Source: Mycolicibacter kumamotonensis
GTDB taxonomy: Bacteria > Actinomycetota > Actinomycetes > Mycobacteriales > Mycobacteriaceae
Assembly: GCF_002086285.1 (NCBI RefSeq)
Contig: NZ_MVHU01000005.1
Span: 62,001-126,000, forward strand
Direction: 5' to 3'
DNA: 64,000 nt
In this document: positions 54,178-63,724 of the stretch, in pieces
How the letters are laid out: each line of letters starts with the position of its first letter
Position numbering within the stretch: the first letter of the stretch is position 1
Translations under genes and position numbers: made by a program
The notes under the pieces: generated by a model
What the model saw: the letters and a program-made list of their open reading frames with translations, nothing else
Database searches by the model: none
Told to the model about the DNA's origin: nothing

Positions 54178-54711
54178 TCAGCCTGCTTCGCGGCAGCTGA
54201 ACCGGGCCACCACCCGCTGCGCCTGCAGCTCCCGGCAGCCCTTGGCCGACAGCCCGTCGTAGCCGTCGGTGTCGGCGAAGATCGCCGGCAGGCCGATCGC
54301 CGCGGCGGTCCGGGCGCCGGCCTCGGATCCGGCGATCACCAGCGACTCGCCGGCGACGATGCCCAACTCCCACAGCGCCAGCCGGTAGAGCTCGGCGTCA
54401 CCCGCGGGACCGGTGAGGTCCTCGGCGGAGACGATGGTCTCGGTCATGCCGTCGCCGATCAACTCGCGCACCCGGGCCTGCACCCAGTCGCGCGGCCCGG
54501 CGCCCACCACGGCGACCCAGAGACCGTTGGCGAACAGGCTCAACACCAGGTCCACCAGACCAGAGCGCGGCTCGCCGTCGGGGTCGGCAAGGGCATCGAT
54601 ATCGAAGATCACCGCTTGCAGCGGGTACACCTCGGCGTCGGTGTGCACCTGGTCCCACCAGAACGGGCGGCCAGGACTGGTCCATGTCGCGAGCTCAGTT
54701 GTGATCGGCAT
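54178..54711 (-). CDS. HAD-like hydrolase
   Basis: This 177-residue protein has the HAD motif I AVIFDIDALADPDG at about 33-46, with the two aspartates D36 and D38. Motif II is the GAGPRD region near 71 and motif III/IV the ESLVIAGSEAGARTAAAIG region near 121-139. In the second motif the usual Ser/Thr is followed by GAGP, and the acidic pair of motif IV is weak, so activity is uncertain. It is convergent with tetR, with a gap of 4 bp. Substrate unknown. Confidence 0.75.
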   Translation of the reverse strand: MPITTELATWTSPGRPFWWDQVHTDAEVYPLQAVIFDIDALADPDGEPRSGLVDLVLSLFANGLWVAVVGAGPRDWVQARVRELIGDGMTETIVSAEDLTGPAGDAELYRLALWELGIVAGESLVIAGSEAGARTAAAIGLPAIFADTDGYDGLSAKGCRELQAQRVVARFSCREAG

Positions 54712-54811
54712 AACAGTGAGGGTGCCCGAAAACTGGCCCGGCCGTCCTCCCCCATTCGGGGGAACCGCGCGGGGAAACCGCGGCGCGCATCCGGGGCCTT
54801 ATTGTCATCTC

Positions 54812-55462
54812 ATGCCCGTGCGACTGGTCCTCGTCGACGATCACGAGATGGTGATCGAAGGCCTACGGGCCATGCTCACCGCGTTCGCCGACCGCATCGA
54901 GGTGGTCGGGCAGGCGATCAACGCCGAACAGGCGCTGGCCGTGGTCGCCGACACCGACCCCGACATCGTGCTGTGTGACGTGCGAATGCGCGGTGAGAGC
55001 GGGCTGGACCTGTGCCTGGCGCTGCGGGAACGCGACCCGGACCGCCGGGTGGTGATGCTCTCGGTCTACGACGACGAGCAGTACCTGTTCGAGGCGCTGC
55101 GGGTCGGCGCGAGTGGCTACCTGCTCAAAAGCATCAGCAGTGACGACCTGGTGCACCAGATCGAGTTGGCCCACCGCGGCGAGACGGTGATCGACCCGGG
55201 CCTGGCCGCCCGGGCGGCCGGCACCGCCGCCCGGCTGCAGCGCGACGAGTTCTGGCCGGGGGCGCGCCAAGGCCTCACCCAGCGCGAGAGCGAGATCCTG
55301 GGCTACATGGTCAGCGGGCTGTCCAACCGCGGGATCGCCACCAAGCTGGTAATCGGCGACGAGACCGTCAAATCGCACCTGCGCTCGATCTACCGCAAGC
55401 TCGGGGTCTCCGATCGCACCGGCGCGGTGGCCACCGCGCTGCGGGAAGGCATCTACCGGTGA
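54812..55462 (+). CDS. NarL/LuxR-family response regulator
   Basis: This 216-residue regulator has a receiver domain (about 1-120) with acidic pocket D9-D10, phospho-acceptor D56 (LCDVRM), S84 and K106 (GYLLKS). A LuxR-type helix-turn-helix follows at about 152-212 (LTQRESEILGYMVSGLSNRGIA, VKSHLRSIYRKLGV). The start is ATG 54812. The stop overlaps the kinase start (GTGA, 55459-55462), so the two form a cognate pair. It is divergent from the HAD gene by 100 bp. Target genes unknown. Confidence 0.92.
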   Translation: MPVRLVLVDDHEMVIEGLRAMLTAFADRIEVVGQAINAEQALAVVADTDPDIVLCDVRMRGESGLDLCLALRERDPDRRVVMLSVYDDEQYLFEALRVGASGYLLKSISSDDLVHQIELAHRGETVIDPGLAARAAGTAARLQRDEFWPGARQGLTQRESEILGYMVSGLSNRGIATKLVIGDETVKSHLRSIYRKLGVSDRTGAVATALREGIYR

Positions 55463-56736
55463 GCTCCTCGGGCCAGAACCGGTCCCGCGCCCGCAAAGCC
55501 ACCACGGTGCGGGATTTCGTCGACGCCAACCACGAGCTGGCGCTGCTGCGCGAACTCATCCAGGCCGCCTCGAGCGGGCCCGGCGTGGAACCGCTGGCCG
55601 CCGCGGCCGCCCGGATGATCACCGCGGCCACCGGCACCGACGTCTGCTTCGTGCACGTCCTCGACGACACCGACCGTTCCCTGACCCTGACCGGCGCGAC
55701 CCCGCCGTTCGACACCGAGGTGGGCAAGATCCGGCTGCCGCTGGGCTCGGGGGTGTCGGGCTGGGTGGCCAGCCATCGCGAGCCCGTGGTGATCAGCGAC
55801 AACAAGGAGGCCGACCCGCGCTACCTGCCGATCGAGTCGCTGCGCGGCCGTGACTTCACCTCGATGGTGTCGGTACCGATGGAGACCGATCCGGGCGGGC
55901 TGGTCGGTGTGCTCAACGTGCACACCGTGGCCCGCCGCGAGTTCACCCACGGCGATATCGAGCTGCTGCGGGTGATCGGGCAGCTCATCGCCGGCGCGAT
56001 GCACCAGGCCCGGCTGCACCGCCAGCTGGTGGCCCGCGAACGCGCCCACGAGCTGTTCGTCGAGCAGGTGATCGAAGCCCAGGAGATCGAGCGGCGCCGG
56101 CTGGCCGGCGACATCCACGACGGCATCTCCCAGCGGCTGGTGACGCTGTCCTACCGGCTGGATGCGGCCGCCCGGGCGGTCGGTCACGATCCCGACGAAG
56201 CGTCGGCGCAGCTCGATGCCGCTCGTGAGCTGGCCGGGCTGACCCTGCAGGAGACCCGGATCGCGATCAGCGGGCTGCGGCCGCCGGTGCTCGACGACCT
56301 GGGCCTGGCCGGCGGGCTGGCCAGCTTGGCCCGGTCCATCCCGCAGCTCAAGATCGAGCTGGATCTGGCTGAGACCCGGCTGCCCGAGCACATCGAGCTG
56401 GCGCTGTACCGGATCGCGCAGGAGGGCCTGCAGAACGTCGTCAAGCACGCCGCTGCGACGACGGTGCGACTGGGGTTCGCGGTCACCACCGATCCGGGCA
56501 TGGCCCGGTTGGAGATCATCGACGACGGGGTGGGTTTCGACACCTTCGAGCACCCGGTGGGCGGCGACGAGATGGGCGGCTACGGGGTGCTGTCGATGGC
56601 CGAACGCGCCGAGCTGGTCGGCGGCCGGCTCAACATCCGGTCGCGCCCGGGTGCGGGCACCGCTGTCACCGCCACGATCCCGGTGCCCCATCCCCAGCGA
56701 GCAGACACAGAATCGCCCGATCCCGGCGGAATTTAG
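55459..56736 (+). CDS. GAF-domain sensor histidine kinase
   Basis: This soluble 425-residue kinase has a GAF sensor domain at about 35-190 (GVEPLAAAAARMITAATG, LPLGSGVSGWVASHREPVVI, VGVLNVHT) and a DevS/NarX-type HisKA_3 domain. The phospho-acceptor is H220 in RRRLAGDIHDGISQRL. The HATPase domain follows (N-box EGLQNVVKHA, G-box DDGVGFD, then GYGVLSMAERAELVGG). No membrane segment is seen, so the signal is cytoplasmic. The start is GTG 55459. The last codons lie within a palindrome. Confidence 0.93.
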   Translation: MSSSGQNRSRARKATTVRDFVDANHELALLRELIQAASSGPGVEPLAAAAARMITAATGTDVCFVHVLDDTDRSLTLTGATPPFDTEVGKIRLPLGSGVSGWVASHREPVVISDNKEADPRYLPIESLRGRDFTSMVSVPMETDPGGLVGVLNVHTVARREFTHGDIELLRVIGQLIAGAMHQARLHRQLVARERAHELFVEQVIEAQEIERRRLAGDIHDGISQRLVTLSYRLDAAARAVGHDPDEASAQLDAARELAGLTLQETRIAISGLRPPVLDDLGLAGGLASLARSIPQLKIELDLAETRLPEHIELALYRIAQEGLQNVVKHAAATTVRLGFAVTTDPGMARLEIIDDGVGFDTFEHPVGGDEMGGYGVLSMAERAELVGGRLNIRSRPGAGTAVTATIPVPHPQRADTESPDPGGI

Positions 56737-56755
56737 GCGATTCTGCGTCTGCTCG
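56698..56755. terminator. 20-bp inverted repeat across the kinase stop
   Basis: The arm at 56698-56717 (cgagcagacacagaatcgcc) pairs with 56736-56755 at 19 of 20 positions, with an 18-base loop. It covers the last 13 codons of the kinase gene and its TAG. It stands between the convergent kinase and MarR genes and could stop transcription both ways. Confidence 0.7.
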
Positions 56756-56781
56756 CGGTAGAAGCGGTGGAAACCGAGCGG

Positions 56782-57303
56782 CTAGAAGTCCCCGGCATTA
56801 CGGCGGAGGGTCTCGATGGCCGATGACAGGGTGCGGGACTCCTGCGGGGACATCCCGATGTCGGCGAACACCTCGCGGTTGAGGCTGTCGGTGGCGGCCG
56901 CGACCGTCGAGCGGCCCAGGTCGGTGATCGACACCAGGGTGGTGCGGCCGTCGGTGGGATGCGGCACCCGTTCCACCAGGCCGGCGGCCTCCAGTCGCCG
57001 GATGGCGTGCGTGACGCTGGTGACGTGCACCTGCAGCCGGTCGGAGGCCTTGGTGATCGGCAGGGCGCCCGAACGGCTGAACGCCAGCAGCCGCAGCAGC
57101 TCGAACCGGGAGAAACTCAGGTCGTAGGGCCGCAGAGTGGCCTCCACGCGGGCCAGCAGGATCTGGTGGGCGCGCATCACCGACGTCACCGCGACCATCC
57201 CGTCGGCGACCTCGCCCCAGCCGGCCCGTTCCCAGTTCGCCCGCGCCAGTGCGATCGGGTCGCGATCGTCGGAGGGGTGCGAGTCCACGCCCGTTCTTAT
57301 CAC
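56782..57303 (-). CDS. MarR-family regulator
   Basis: This 173-residue winged-helix regulator has LSFSRFELLRLLAFSRSGALPI, then KASDRLQVHVTSVTHAIRRLEAAGLVERVPHPTDGRTTLVSIT (read in parts), the DNA-recognition helix and wing. The start is GTG 57303, with a ggagggg site nearby; GTG 57288 is an alternative. It is divergent from the monooxygenase operon with only about 62 bp between the starts used here. It is thus well placed to control that operon and itself. Confidence 0.9.
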   Translation of the reverse strand: MIRTGVDSHPSDDRDPIALARANWERAGWGEVADGMVAVTSVMRAHQILLARVEATLRPYDLSFSRFELLRLLAFSRSGALPITKASDRLQVHVTSVTHAIRRLEAAGLVERVPHPTDGRTTLVSITDLGRSTVAAATDSLNREVFADIGMSPQESRTLSSAIETLRRNAGDF

Positions 57304-57365
57304 TTTTCGGCCCCTCCGCGTGGGAAGTGAACTCCACCCCGTTTTACGTCGTGAATCCAGGTGTG

Positions 57366-58574
57366 GTGTCGAACACGGCGGCCCGTCGGTCCCTGCGGAT
57401 TCTGGTGGCCGGTGCCGGTGTGAGTGGTATTGCCGCGGCCCGGGGGCTGCTGCGCGACGGGCATGACGTCACCATGTTCGAGCAGCGGCCGCAGCTTCGG
57501 GCCGGCGGTGGCGCGGTGACCATCTGGCCCAACGGCGCGACGGTGTTGCGGCAGTTGGGCGTCGCGATGGATGGCGCCGGACAGCGCCTGTCCACGGTAC
57601 GGGTGGTGATGTCGACGGGTGGCCGGCTGGCGACGCTCGACGTCGCCGCGATGGCGGACCGACTCGGCGCACCCGTTCGGATGGTTCCCCGTGGCGTGTT
57701 GCTTGACAGGTTGCTGGATACCGTTCCGGCCGAACGCATCCGGTGCAGTTCCCGTGCCGTGCAGATCCTGCGGACCCGCGACGGGGTGCGGGTCGCGTTC
57801 GACGACGGAACCAGCGCCGACGGCGATCTGCTGATCGGCGCCGACGGCCTGCACTCCGTGGTCCGCGACGCCGTCGGCGCGAAGCCGGCGGAACCGACCG
57901 GCTGGTGCAGTTGGCAGGGACTGGCGAGCGCACCGAATCTCATCGAGGACCAACACGTCGCGATGGTCGCGATCGGCGAGGGCGGCAACGTGGGACTGTG
58001 GCCGGCCGGCGAATCGGCGCTGCAGTGGTGGTTCGACCTGCCCTGGTCGCACGATTTCGTCAGGCCGCCCCGGCCCCTTGAGGTGCTGCGAGCAAATTTC
58101 AGCGGTTGGTCCGACTCGATCGACCGGGTGCTGGACACGTTGACCGATGCCGATCTGGACGATTCGCCCTACCCGCATTTCCGTCATCCGATTCCGCGAC
58201 CGGGCCGCGGCGCGGTGACGCTGCTCGGCGATGCCGCCCACACCATGCCCCCCACCCTGGCGCAGGGGACCAATCAGGCGCTGCTCGACGCGATGGTGCT
58301 GCGCAAGGCGCTGGCGAGCCGCGCTGATCCGATCAGCGCGCTGCGCTGGTATGAGAAGACCAGGCGGCGCAGCGTCAATGCGGTATCGCGGGTGGCGTCC
58401 GTGCCGGTGGCGCACCGCCGGTCGCTGCTGGAGCCGGCGGCGCTGATCTCCGACCGGCTGCACACCTGGGCACTGTCGGCGTTCCTGCGCTCCACGAGTC
58501 ACCGCCGGATGTCCGCGGCGATCAGCCGGGACGACGCGGCGAGGATGCCCCAGCCGTCGGTGCGGCGACCATGA
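57366..58574 (+). CDS. FAD-dependent aromatic-type monooxygenase
   Basis: This PHBH-type flavoprotein of about 402 residues has the FAD Rossmann motif VAGAGVSGIAAARG near residue 14-27, the DG motif LIGADGLHSVVR and the GD motif LLGDAAHTMPP with TLAQGTNQAL. It is predicted to hydroxylate an aromatic or quinoid substrate with NAD(P)H and oxygen. I chose GTG 57366, which puts the Rossmann strand close to the N-terminus; GTG 57327 is an alternative. The stop overlaps the next gene (ATGA, 58571-58574). Confidence 0.87.
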   Translation: MSNTAARRSLRILVAGAGVSGIAAARGLLRDGHDVTMFEQRPQLRAGGGAVTIWPNGATVLRQLGVAMDGAGQRLSTVRVVMSTGGRLATLDVAAMADRLGAPVRMVPRGVLLDRLLDTVPAERIRCSSRAVQILRTRDGVRVAFDDGTSADGDLLIGADGLHSVVRDAVGAKPAEPTGWCSWQGLASAPNLIEDQHVAMVAIGEGGNVGLWPAGESALQWWFDLPWSHDFVRPPRPLEVLRANFSGWSDSIDRVLDTLTDADLDDSPYPHFRHPIPRPGRGAVTLLGDAAHTMPPTLAQGTNQALLDAMVLRKALASRADPISALRWYEKTRRRSVNAVSRVASVPVAHRRSLLEPAALISDRLHTWALSAFLRSTSHRRMSAAISRDDAARMPQPSVRRP

Positions 58575-59164
58575 CCGAGCCTGTCCGTGTGCGAAGCGAT
58601 TTCGACGCTCCCTCGCGCTGGCTCTGGATGGTCAAGTGGTGCCTACTGGCCGTGCCGCACTACCCGATCCTGATCGGGCTGTACCTGCTGTATCCGCCGG
58701 CGACCATCGCTGCCGGTGTCGCCATCGTGTTCACCGGCCGGTATCCACGCCGCATCTTCGACTTCAATGTCGGTGTGCTGCGGTGGTCGTGGCGGGTGAT
58801 GAATTACCGGTTTCCGATGAACAGCACCGACAGATACCCCCCGTTCACGCTGGCATCTCGGTCCGACTACCCCGCCGACCTGGAGATCGACTATCCGGAT
58901 CGGCTGGCCCGCAGCGGGGTTCTGCTGAACTGGTGGTTGCGGGGGCTCCCGCAGATCCTGCTGTGCTGGGCGATGGAGCCGCTGCTGCAACTGCTCTGCG
59001 TCATCGCCGCCGTGACGCTGGCGGCCACCGGGTCGATCCCGCCCGGTATGCGCGATCTGCTGCTGGGCATCGTGCGATGGCGCTACCGGGTGGCGGCGTA
59101 TGTCTCCTTGATGCGTGCGGAGTATCCGCCGTTCCGACTGGACCAGGGCCATGAAACACCGTAA
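58571..59164 (+). CDS. DUF4389 membrane protein
   Basis: This 197-residue protein has the DUF4389 pattern: RWLWMVKWCLLAVPHYPILI, TGRYPRRIFDFNVGVLRWSWRVMNYRF and a second copy-like WRYRVAAYVSLMRAEYPPF. There are about two or three membrane segments in each half. The start ATG 58571 overlaps the monooxygenase stop. It overlaps the methyltransferase gene by 14 bp at its end. Function unknown; the setting suggests a role in the small metabolic operon. Confidence 0.85.
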   Translation: MTEPVRVRSDFDAPSRWLWMVKWCLLAVPHYPILIGLYLLYPPATIAAGVAIVFTGRYPRRIFDFNVGVLRWSWRVMNYRFPMNSTDRYPPFTLASRSDYPADLEIDYPDRLARSGVLLNWWLRGLPQILLCWAMEPLLQLLCVIAAVTLAATGSIPPGMRDLLLGIVRWRYRVAAYVSLMRAEYPPFRLDQGHETP

Positions 59165-59801
59165 TCCGTTATTCCCGTATGTGTATCGCCTCGGCATGCC
59201 GATCTTCGACCGGTTGTTCTATCGGCGCTATCGCCGCGAGGCGATGAGCAACGCGGTCGGGAGGGTGCTGCTCATCGGTGTCGGGCCGGGCACCGATCTG
59301 ATGTTCCTGCCGCCGGCGGTGACATCGGTCGCCGCGGTGGAACCCGTGCCGGCGATGCGGCGGATGGCCTCCGCGCTGGCGCGGCGCAACGGCATCGACG
59401 TCGAGATCGTCGACGGCACTGGCGAATCGATCCCGTTCCCGGACAACAGTTTCGACTCGGTACATGCCGGTCTGGTGTTGTGCTCGGTCGACGACGTGGC
59501 CGCTACCCTGCACGAGATCCGCCGGGTATTGCGCCCCGCCGGCCGATTGGTCGTGCTCGAACATGTCCGCGGCGACGGGGCGATGGGCCGGTTCCAGGAT
59601 CTGATCGCCGGTCCGTGGTCGTGGCTGGCCTCGGGTTGTCGGCCCAACCGCCGGACCGTCGAGGCGATCGCCGCGGCCGGTTTCGACACCAGCGGACTGC
59701 GCCGCATCCGGCGGACTCCGGTGCCCCCGCCGTGCAGTCCCCATCTGCAGGGCGTCGCCACCATCGCACCCGGCGCCGACGGCCATCCGGACCGACGATA
59801 A
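59151..59801 (+). CDS. class I SAM-dependent methyltransferase
   Basis: This 216-residue enzyme has motif I VLLIGVGPGTDLM at about 39-51, an acidic loop after strand 2 (AAVEPVPAM), GTGESIPFPDNSFDSVHA and a HEIRRVLRPAGRLVVLEH stretch, all typical of ubiE/COQ5-like methyltransferases. The start ATG 59151 lies inside the DUF4389 gene (14 bp overlap). The preceding genes suggest a hydroxylate-then-methylate pathway on a hydrophobic substrate, by inference. Confidence 0.88.
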   Translation: MKHRNPLFPYVYRLGMPIFDRLFYRRYRREAMSNAVGRVLLIGVGPGTDLMFLPPAVTSVAAVEPVPAMRRMASALARRNGIDVEIVDGTGESIPFPDNSFDSVHAGLVLCSVDDVAATLHEIRRVLRPAGRLVVLEHVRGDGAMGRFQDLIAGPWSWLASGCRPNRRTVEAIAAAGFDTSGLRRIRRTPVPPPCSPHLQGVATIAPGADGHPDRR

Positions 59802-59914
59802 CCACAGTTACTCATCAAAGATTTATCCCGATTTCAGCTTTATCCAGCCTGCCGATCGTGTCACCAATATCAGCAACGCACCGTGGTCACACGGTTCGAC
59901 GATAGGAGTTCCCG

Positions 59915-60472
59915 ATGAATGGTTGGCGCATCTCGTCCGTCGGCACCGCCGCGGGCCTTCTGCTCACCGCGTGCATCAACCCACCGGACATCGCATCGGT
60001 CGCCCTTACCGGCGCGGACGGCGGTTCGGTAGTGGTGGACACGGCCCTGACGAGCCAGACCGACAATCTCGATCTGCTCGCAGGACTCACCGACCCCGCC
60101 AACCCGCAGTCGACAGGCTCACCGACGCCGGACTTCGCGTTGCTCGCGTCGGATCTTATGGGCAGCGAGCCCGATCCCGACTTCATCAGCAACATTCACG
60201 ATCTGGGCCTGTTCACCATCACGACGGCCGCCGACCCGGATGATGATTTCATTGCGTTTGCCATCCAAACTCCGCTGTTCACAGATATTTTGACGTCCGG
60301 GGCCGACCCCGAGGGAGACCTGGGGCTGGGCGACGCGAGTTTCGGGATGGTCGGGGCCACGGTCAACACCTTCGAAAGCTCGGTGTTCCCGTTCCTGGAC
60401 GGTACGATCGTCCTTCCCTTCACCGACCCGCTGGCCGACCTGTTCACTTTGCTTGTCCAGCTGGGGTTCTGA
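59915..60472 (+). CDS. putative lipoprotein of unknown function
   Basis: This 185-residue acidic protein has a signal region GTAAGLLLTAC at about 10-20, which fits a lipobox with acylated C20. The mature part is rich in Asp, Thr and Ser (DPDDDFIAFAIQTPLFTDIL) and ends in a hydrophobic LFTLLVQLGF. The start ATG 59915 has aggag five bases upstream. The 113 bp before it (AT-rich around 59810-59850) probably hold a promoter. I do not recognise the family. It is convergent with the ABC permease gene, 22 bp away. Confidence 0.65.
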   Translation: MNGWRISSVGTAAGLLLTACINPPDIASVALTGADGGSVVVDTALTSQTDNLDLLAGLTDPANPQSTGSPTPDFALLASDLMGSEPDPDFISNIHDLGLFTITTAADPDDDFIAFAIQTPLFTDILTSGADPEGDLGLGDASFGMVGATVNTFESSVFPFLDGTIVLPFTDPLADLFTLLVQLGF

Positions 60473-60494
60473 CGCCGCTTGGCGACCGCTCGGG

Positions 60495-62974
60495 CTATTC
60501 GACGCCGATGGCCTCGATGATGTTCAGGCGCACCGCGCGGCGCGCCGGTAGCAGGGCGCCGAGCAGGCAGACCAGCACCGCGCCTGCGGCGCAGACGGCC
60601 GGCATCGGGCCGGGCCGGAAGGTGACGTCGAAGTTCATGATGTCCGCACTGGCCACGCTGTAAAGCCACTGATCGACCAGCCCGAACACCAGGCCGCAGA
60701 CACCGCCGACGACTCCGATTCCGGCCGCCTCGGCCAGCACCATCCGAACTGTGAACCAGCGGCCCGCCCCCATCGCGCGCAGCACGCCGATTTCGCGGCG
60801 CCGCTCCAGTACCGACAGCGTCAGCGTGTTGAACAACGCGACGGCGGCGACCAGCGCCGCGATGCCCCAGACCGCGTTGGCGATGAACATGCTCTGGTGC
60901 AGCGGCGCCTGGAGCCCAGCCAGCGCCGCGGCACCGTCGTAGACGTAGTGGTGCGCGGGCACCGCCTGCCGGACAGCCTCGAGCAGCCGATGCCGATCCG
61001 TGCCGGGCGCGGCGGTGATCTGCAGGACGGTCAGGGCCGACTCGTCGAACCAGGCGCGCAGCTGCTTCAGGCCGATGCCGATGGTGCCGATGACCGTCGA
61101 GAAGTACGGGACCAGGGTCAGCACCGCCACCTCGCGCGGTCCGTTCGGCGTTTGCAGCTGTAGTCGGTCGCCGGCCCGAACGCCCAACGCGGCGCCGAGA
61201 TTCTGCGTCAGCACCACGCCACGTCCGTCGAGCACCGCGGCGCGCTGCGGCGGATCGAGCGCGCGATACAGCGGATCGGCGCTTCCCCCGGAGAATCCGT
61301 CCAGCATGACGCGGGTCCCGCCGACCACCGCGAACCCGAAGGCGCCCTGGACGACCCGTGCGACACCGGGCACCGCGGCGACCGTGTCGACCAGCTCGCC
61401 CGGAAGCCGATCGGTGGGGTAGGTGTCGGGGGCATCGGCGCTGACCCACACGTCGGCGCCGGTGACCGAGACGAACAGGGCCCGCGCCGACGAGATCATG
61501 TCGGCGCTGGTGCCCATGATCACGACGGTGGTGACGACCGCGATGAGCACCGTCATCACCGTGGCCCATACCCGTCGCGGCGCGCGGGTGATGGTCGCGG
61601 CGGCCACCACCGATCCGAATACTCGCGCCGTCGCGGCGGTGGCGGCGACGATGGGCCCCCGCAGCGCGAAGCCCGTCGCGATCTCCGCGCCGAGCAAAAC
61701 GACCACCGCCGCAAACGCAAAGCTGCCGTGTCGTTGCACGATCAGGATCGCCGCCGCGAACCCGGCGGCGGCAGCGACCCCGCTGGCGATCCGCAGCCAT
61801 CGCGGCACCCGGTCGGCCTCGGAGACGCCGACCGGTGCCAACGCCTCGATCGGGGAAACCTTGTACACCTGCCGCGCCGCCATCGCCGAGGCACCGACAC
61901 CGGCCACCACCGTCGCGATGAGCGCGACCGGAACGGCGTACCCGGGCAACCAATACTCCACCCGCGCTTCCAACCCCTGGGTGACGGCCGGCGGAAGCCG
62001 GCCGATTGCGCTGTGGCCCACGGCAATTCCGATGCCCGCTCCGATCGCGCCGCCGACCAGTCCGAGAATCGCCGCCTCCACCAGCATGTCGCCGACGATC
62101 ACGCTGCGCCGGCCCCCGACCGCCCGCAGCGTCGCGATGACCGGCCGGCGCGCGGTGATCGCCATGCTCACCGTGGTGTAGGTCAGAAACGCCCCGACCA
62201 CCAAAGCGACCGCGGCGCCCATCAGGGCCATGTAGTTCATCAGCTTCACACCGTCACCGGCCCGCGCGGCGCGCAGACTGGGGTCCGCGACGATCGCCCG
62301 GCCGCCGACGGCGGCGGTGACCGCCGCGCGGACCGCGCCCGGGTCCGCGCCGGGTTTCAGGGTGAGCAGGATCGAGTCGAGTCGGCCGGGGCGGCCGGTG
62401 ATGTTCTGGGCCAGTGGAAGTGCGGCCAAGACGTACTGCCCGCCGTTGAGCTGCGCCAGCGATTTTCCGGTGAGCACCGAGGCGACGCGGACCTCCTCCG
62501 AGCCCAACTGGAGTCGCTCACCGGCCCGGTGGCCGACGCCGGGTCCGACCCGGACGGTGTTGGGCTCCCCGGGCGCCACCGGTACCTGTGCACCGCCGAC
62601 GGCATCCTTCAGCGCGCCCTGCAACGCCGCGCTGCTGGTGTCCGCGCCGAGCAGCAGGACCCGTCCGGAGGGCGTCATCGCCGAGGTCCGGATCATCGGC
62701 GCGGCGGCTGTCACCCCGGGCACGGCGGCGACCTCGGCGGTGATGGTGTCGGGAAACCCGGCGTCGGTGGCGGCCGACACCTCCAGGGCGGCGATACCGG
62801 CGATTCCGTCGGTCAGTCGGGTGACCGATCCGGTGATCGACCCGAAGATCCCGAAGACCGCGACCAGATATAGTGCCGAGACCGCCATGACCCCGACGGT
62901 GGCGACGGTGCGCCGCCGGTGCACAACCAGCTCACGCAGGCTGAACACCCGTAGCCGGCTTGCCGCGGCGGTGA

Positions 62975-62978
<4 letters not shown>
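60495..62978 (-). CDS. FtsX/MacB-type ABC exporter permease
   Basis: This 827-residue permease has a membrane helix near the N-terminus (about 21-45, VGVMAVSALYLVAVFGIFGS), a periplasmic domain, then two FtsX domains each with about three to four helices. The first ends near residue 420 and the second around 740-827. The start is GTG 62978, overlapping the ATPase stop by 4 bp (GTGA). It resembles LolC/E or DevC-type exporters of lipoproteins, lipids or peptides. Substrate unknown. Confidence 0.9.
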
Positions 62979-63720
<742 letters not shown>

Positions 63721-63724
<4 letters not shown>

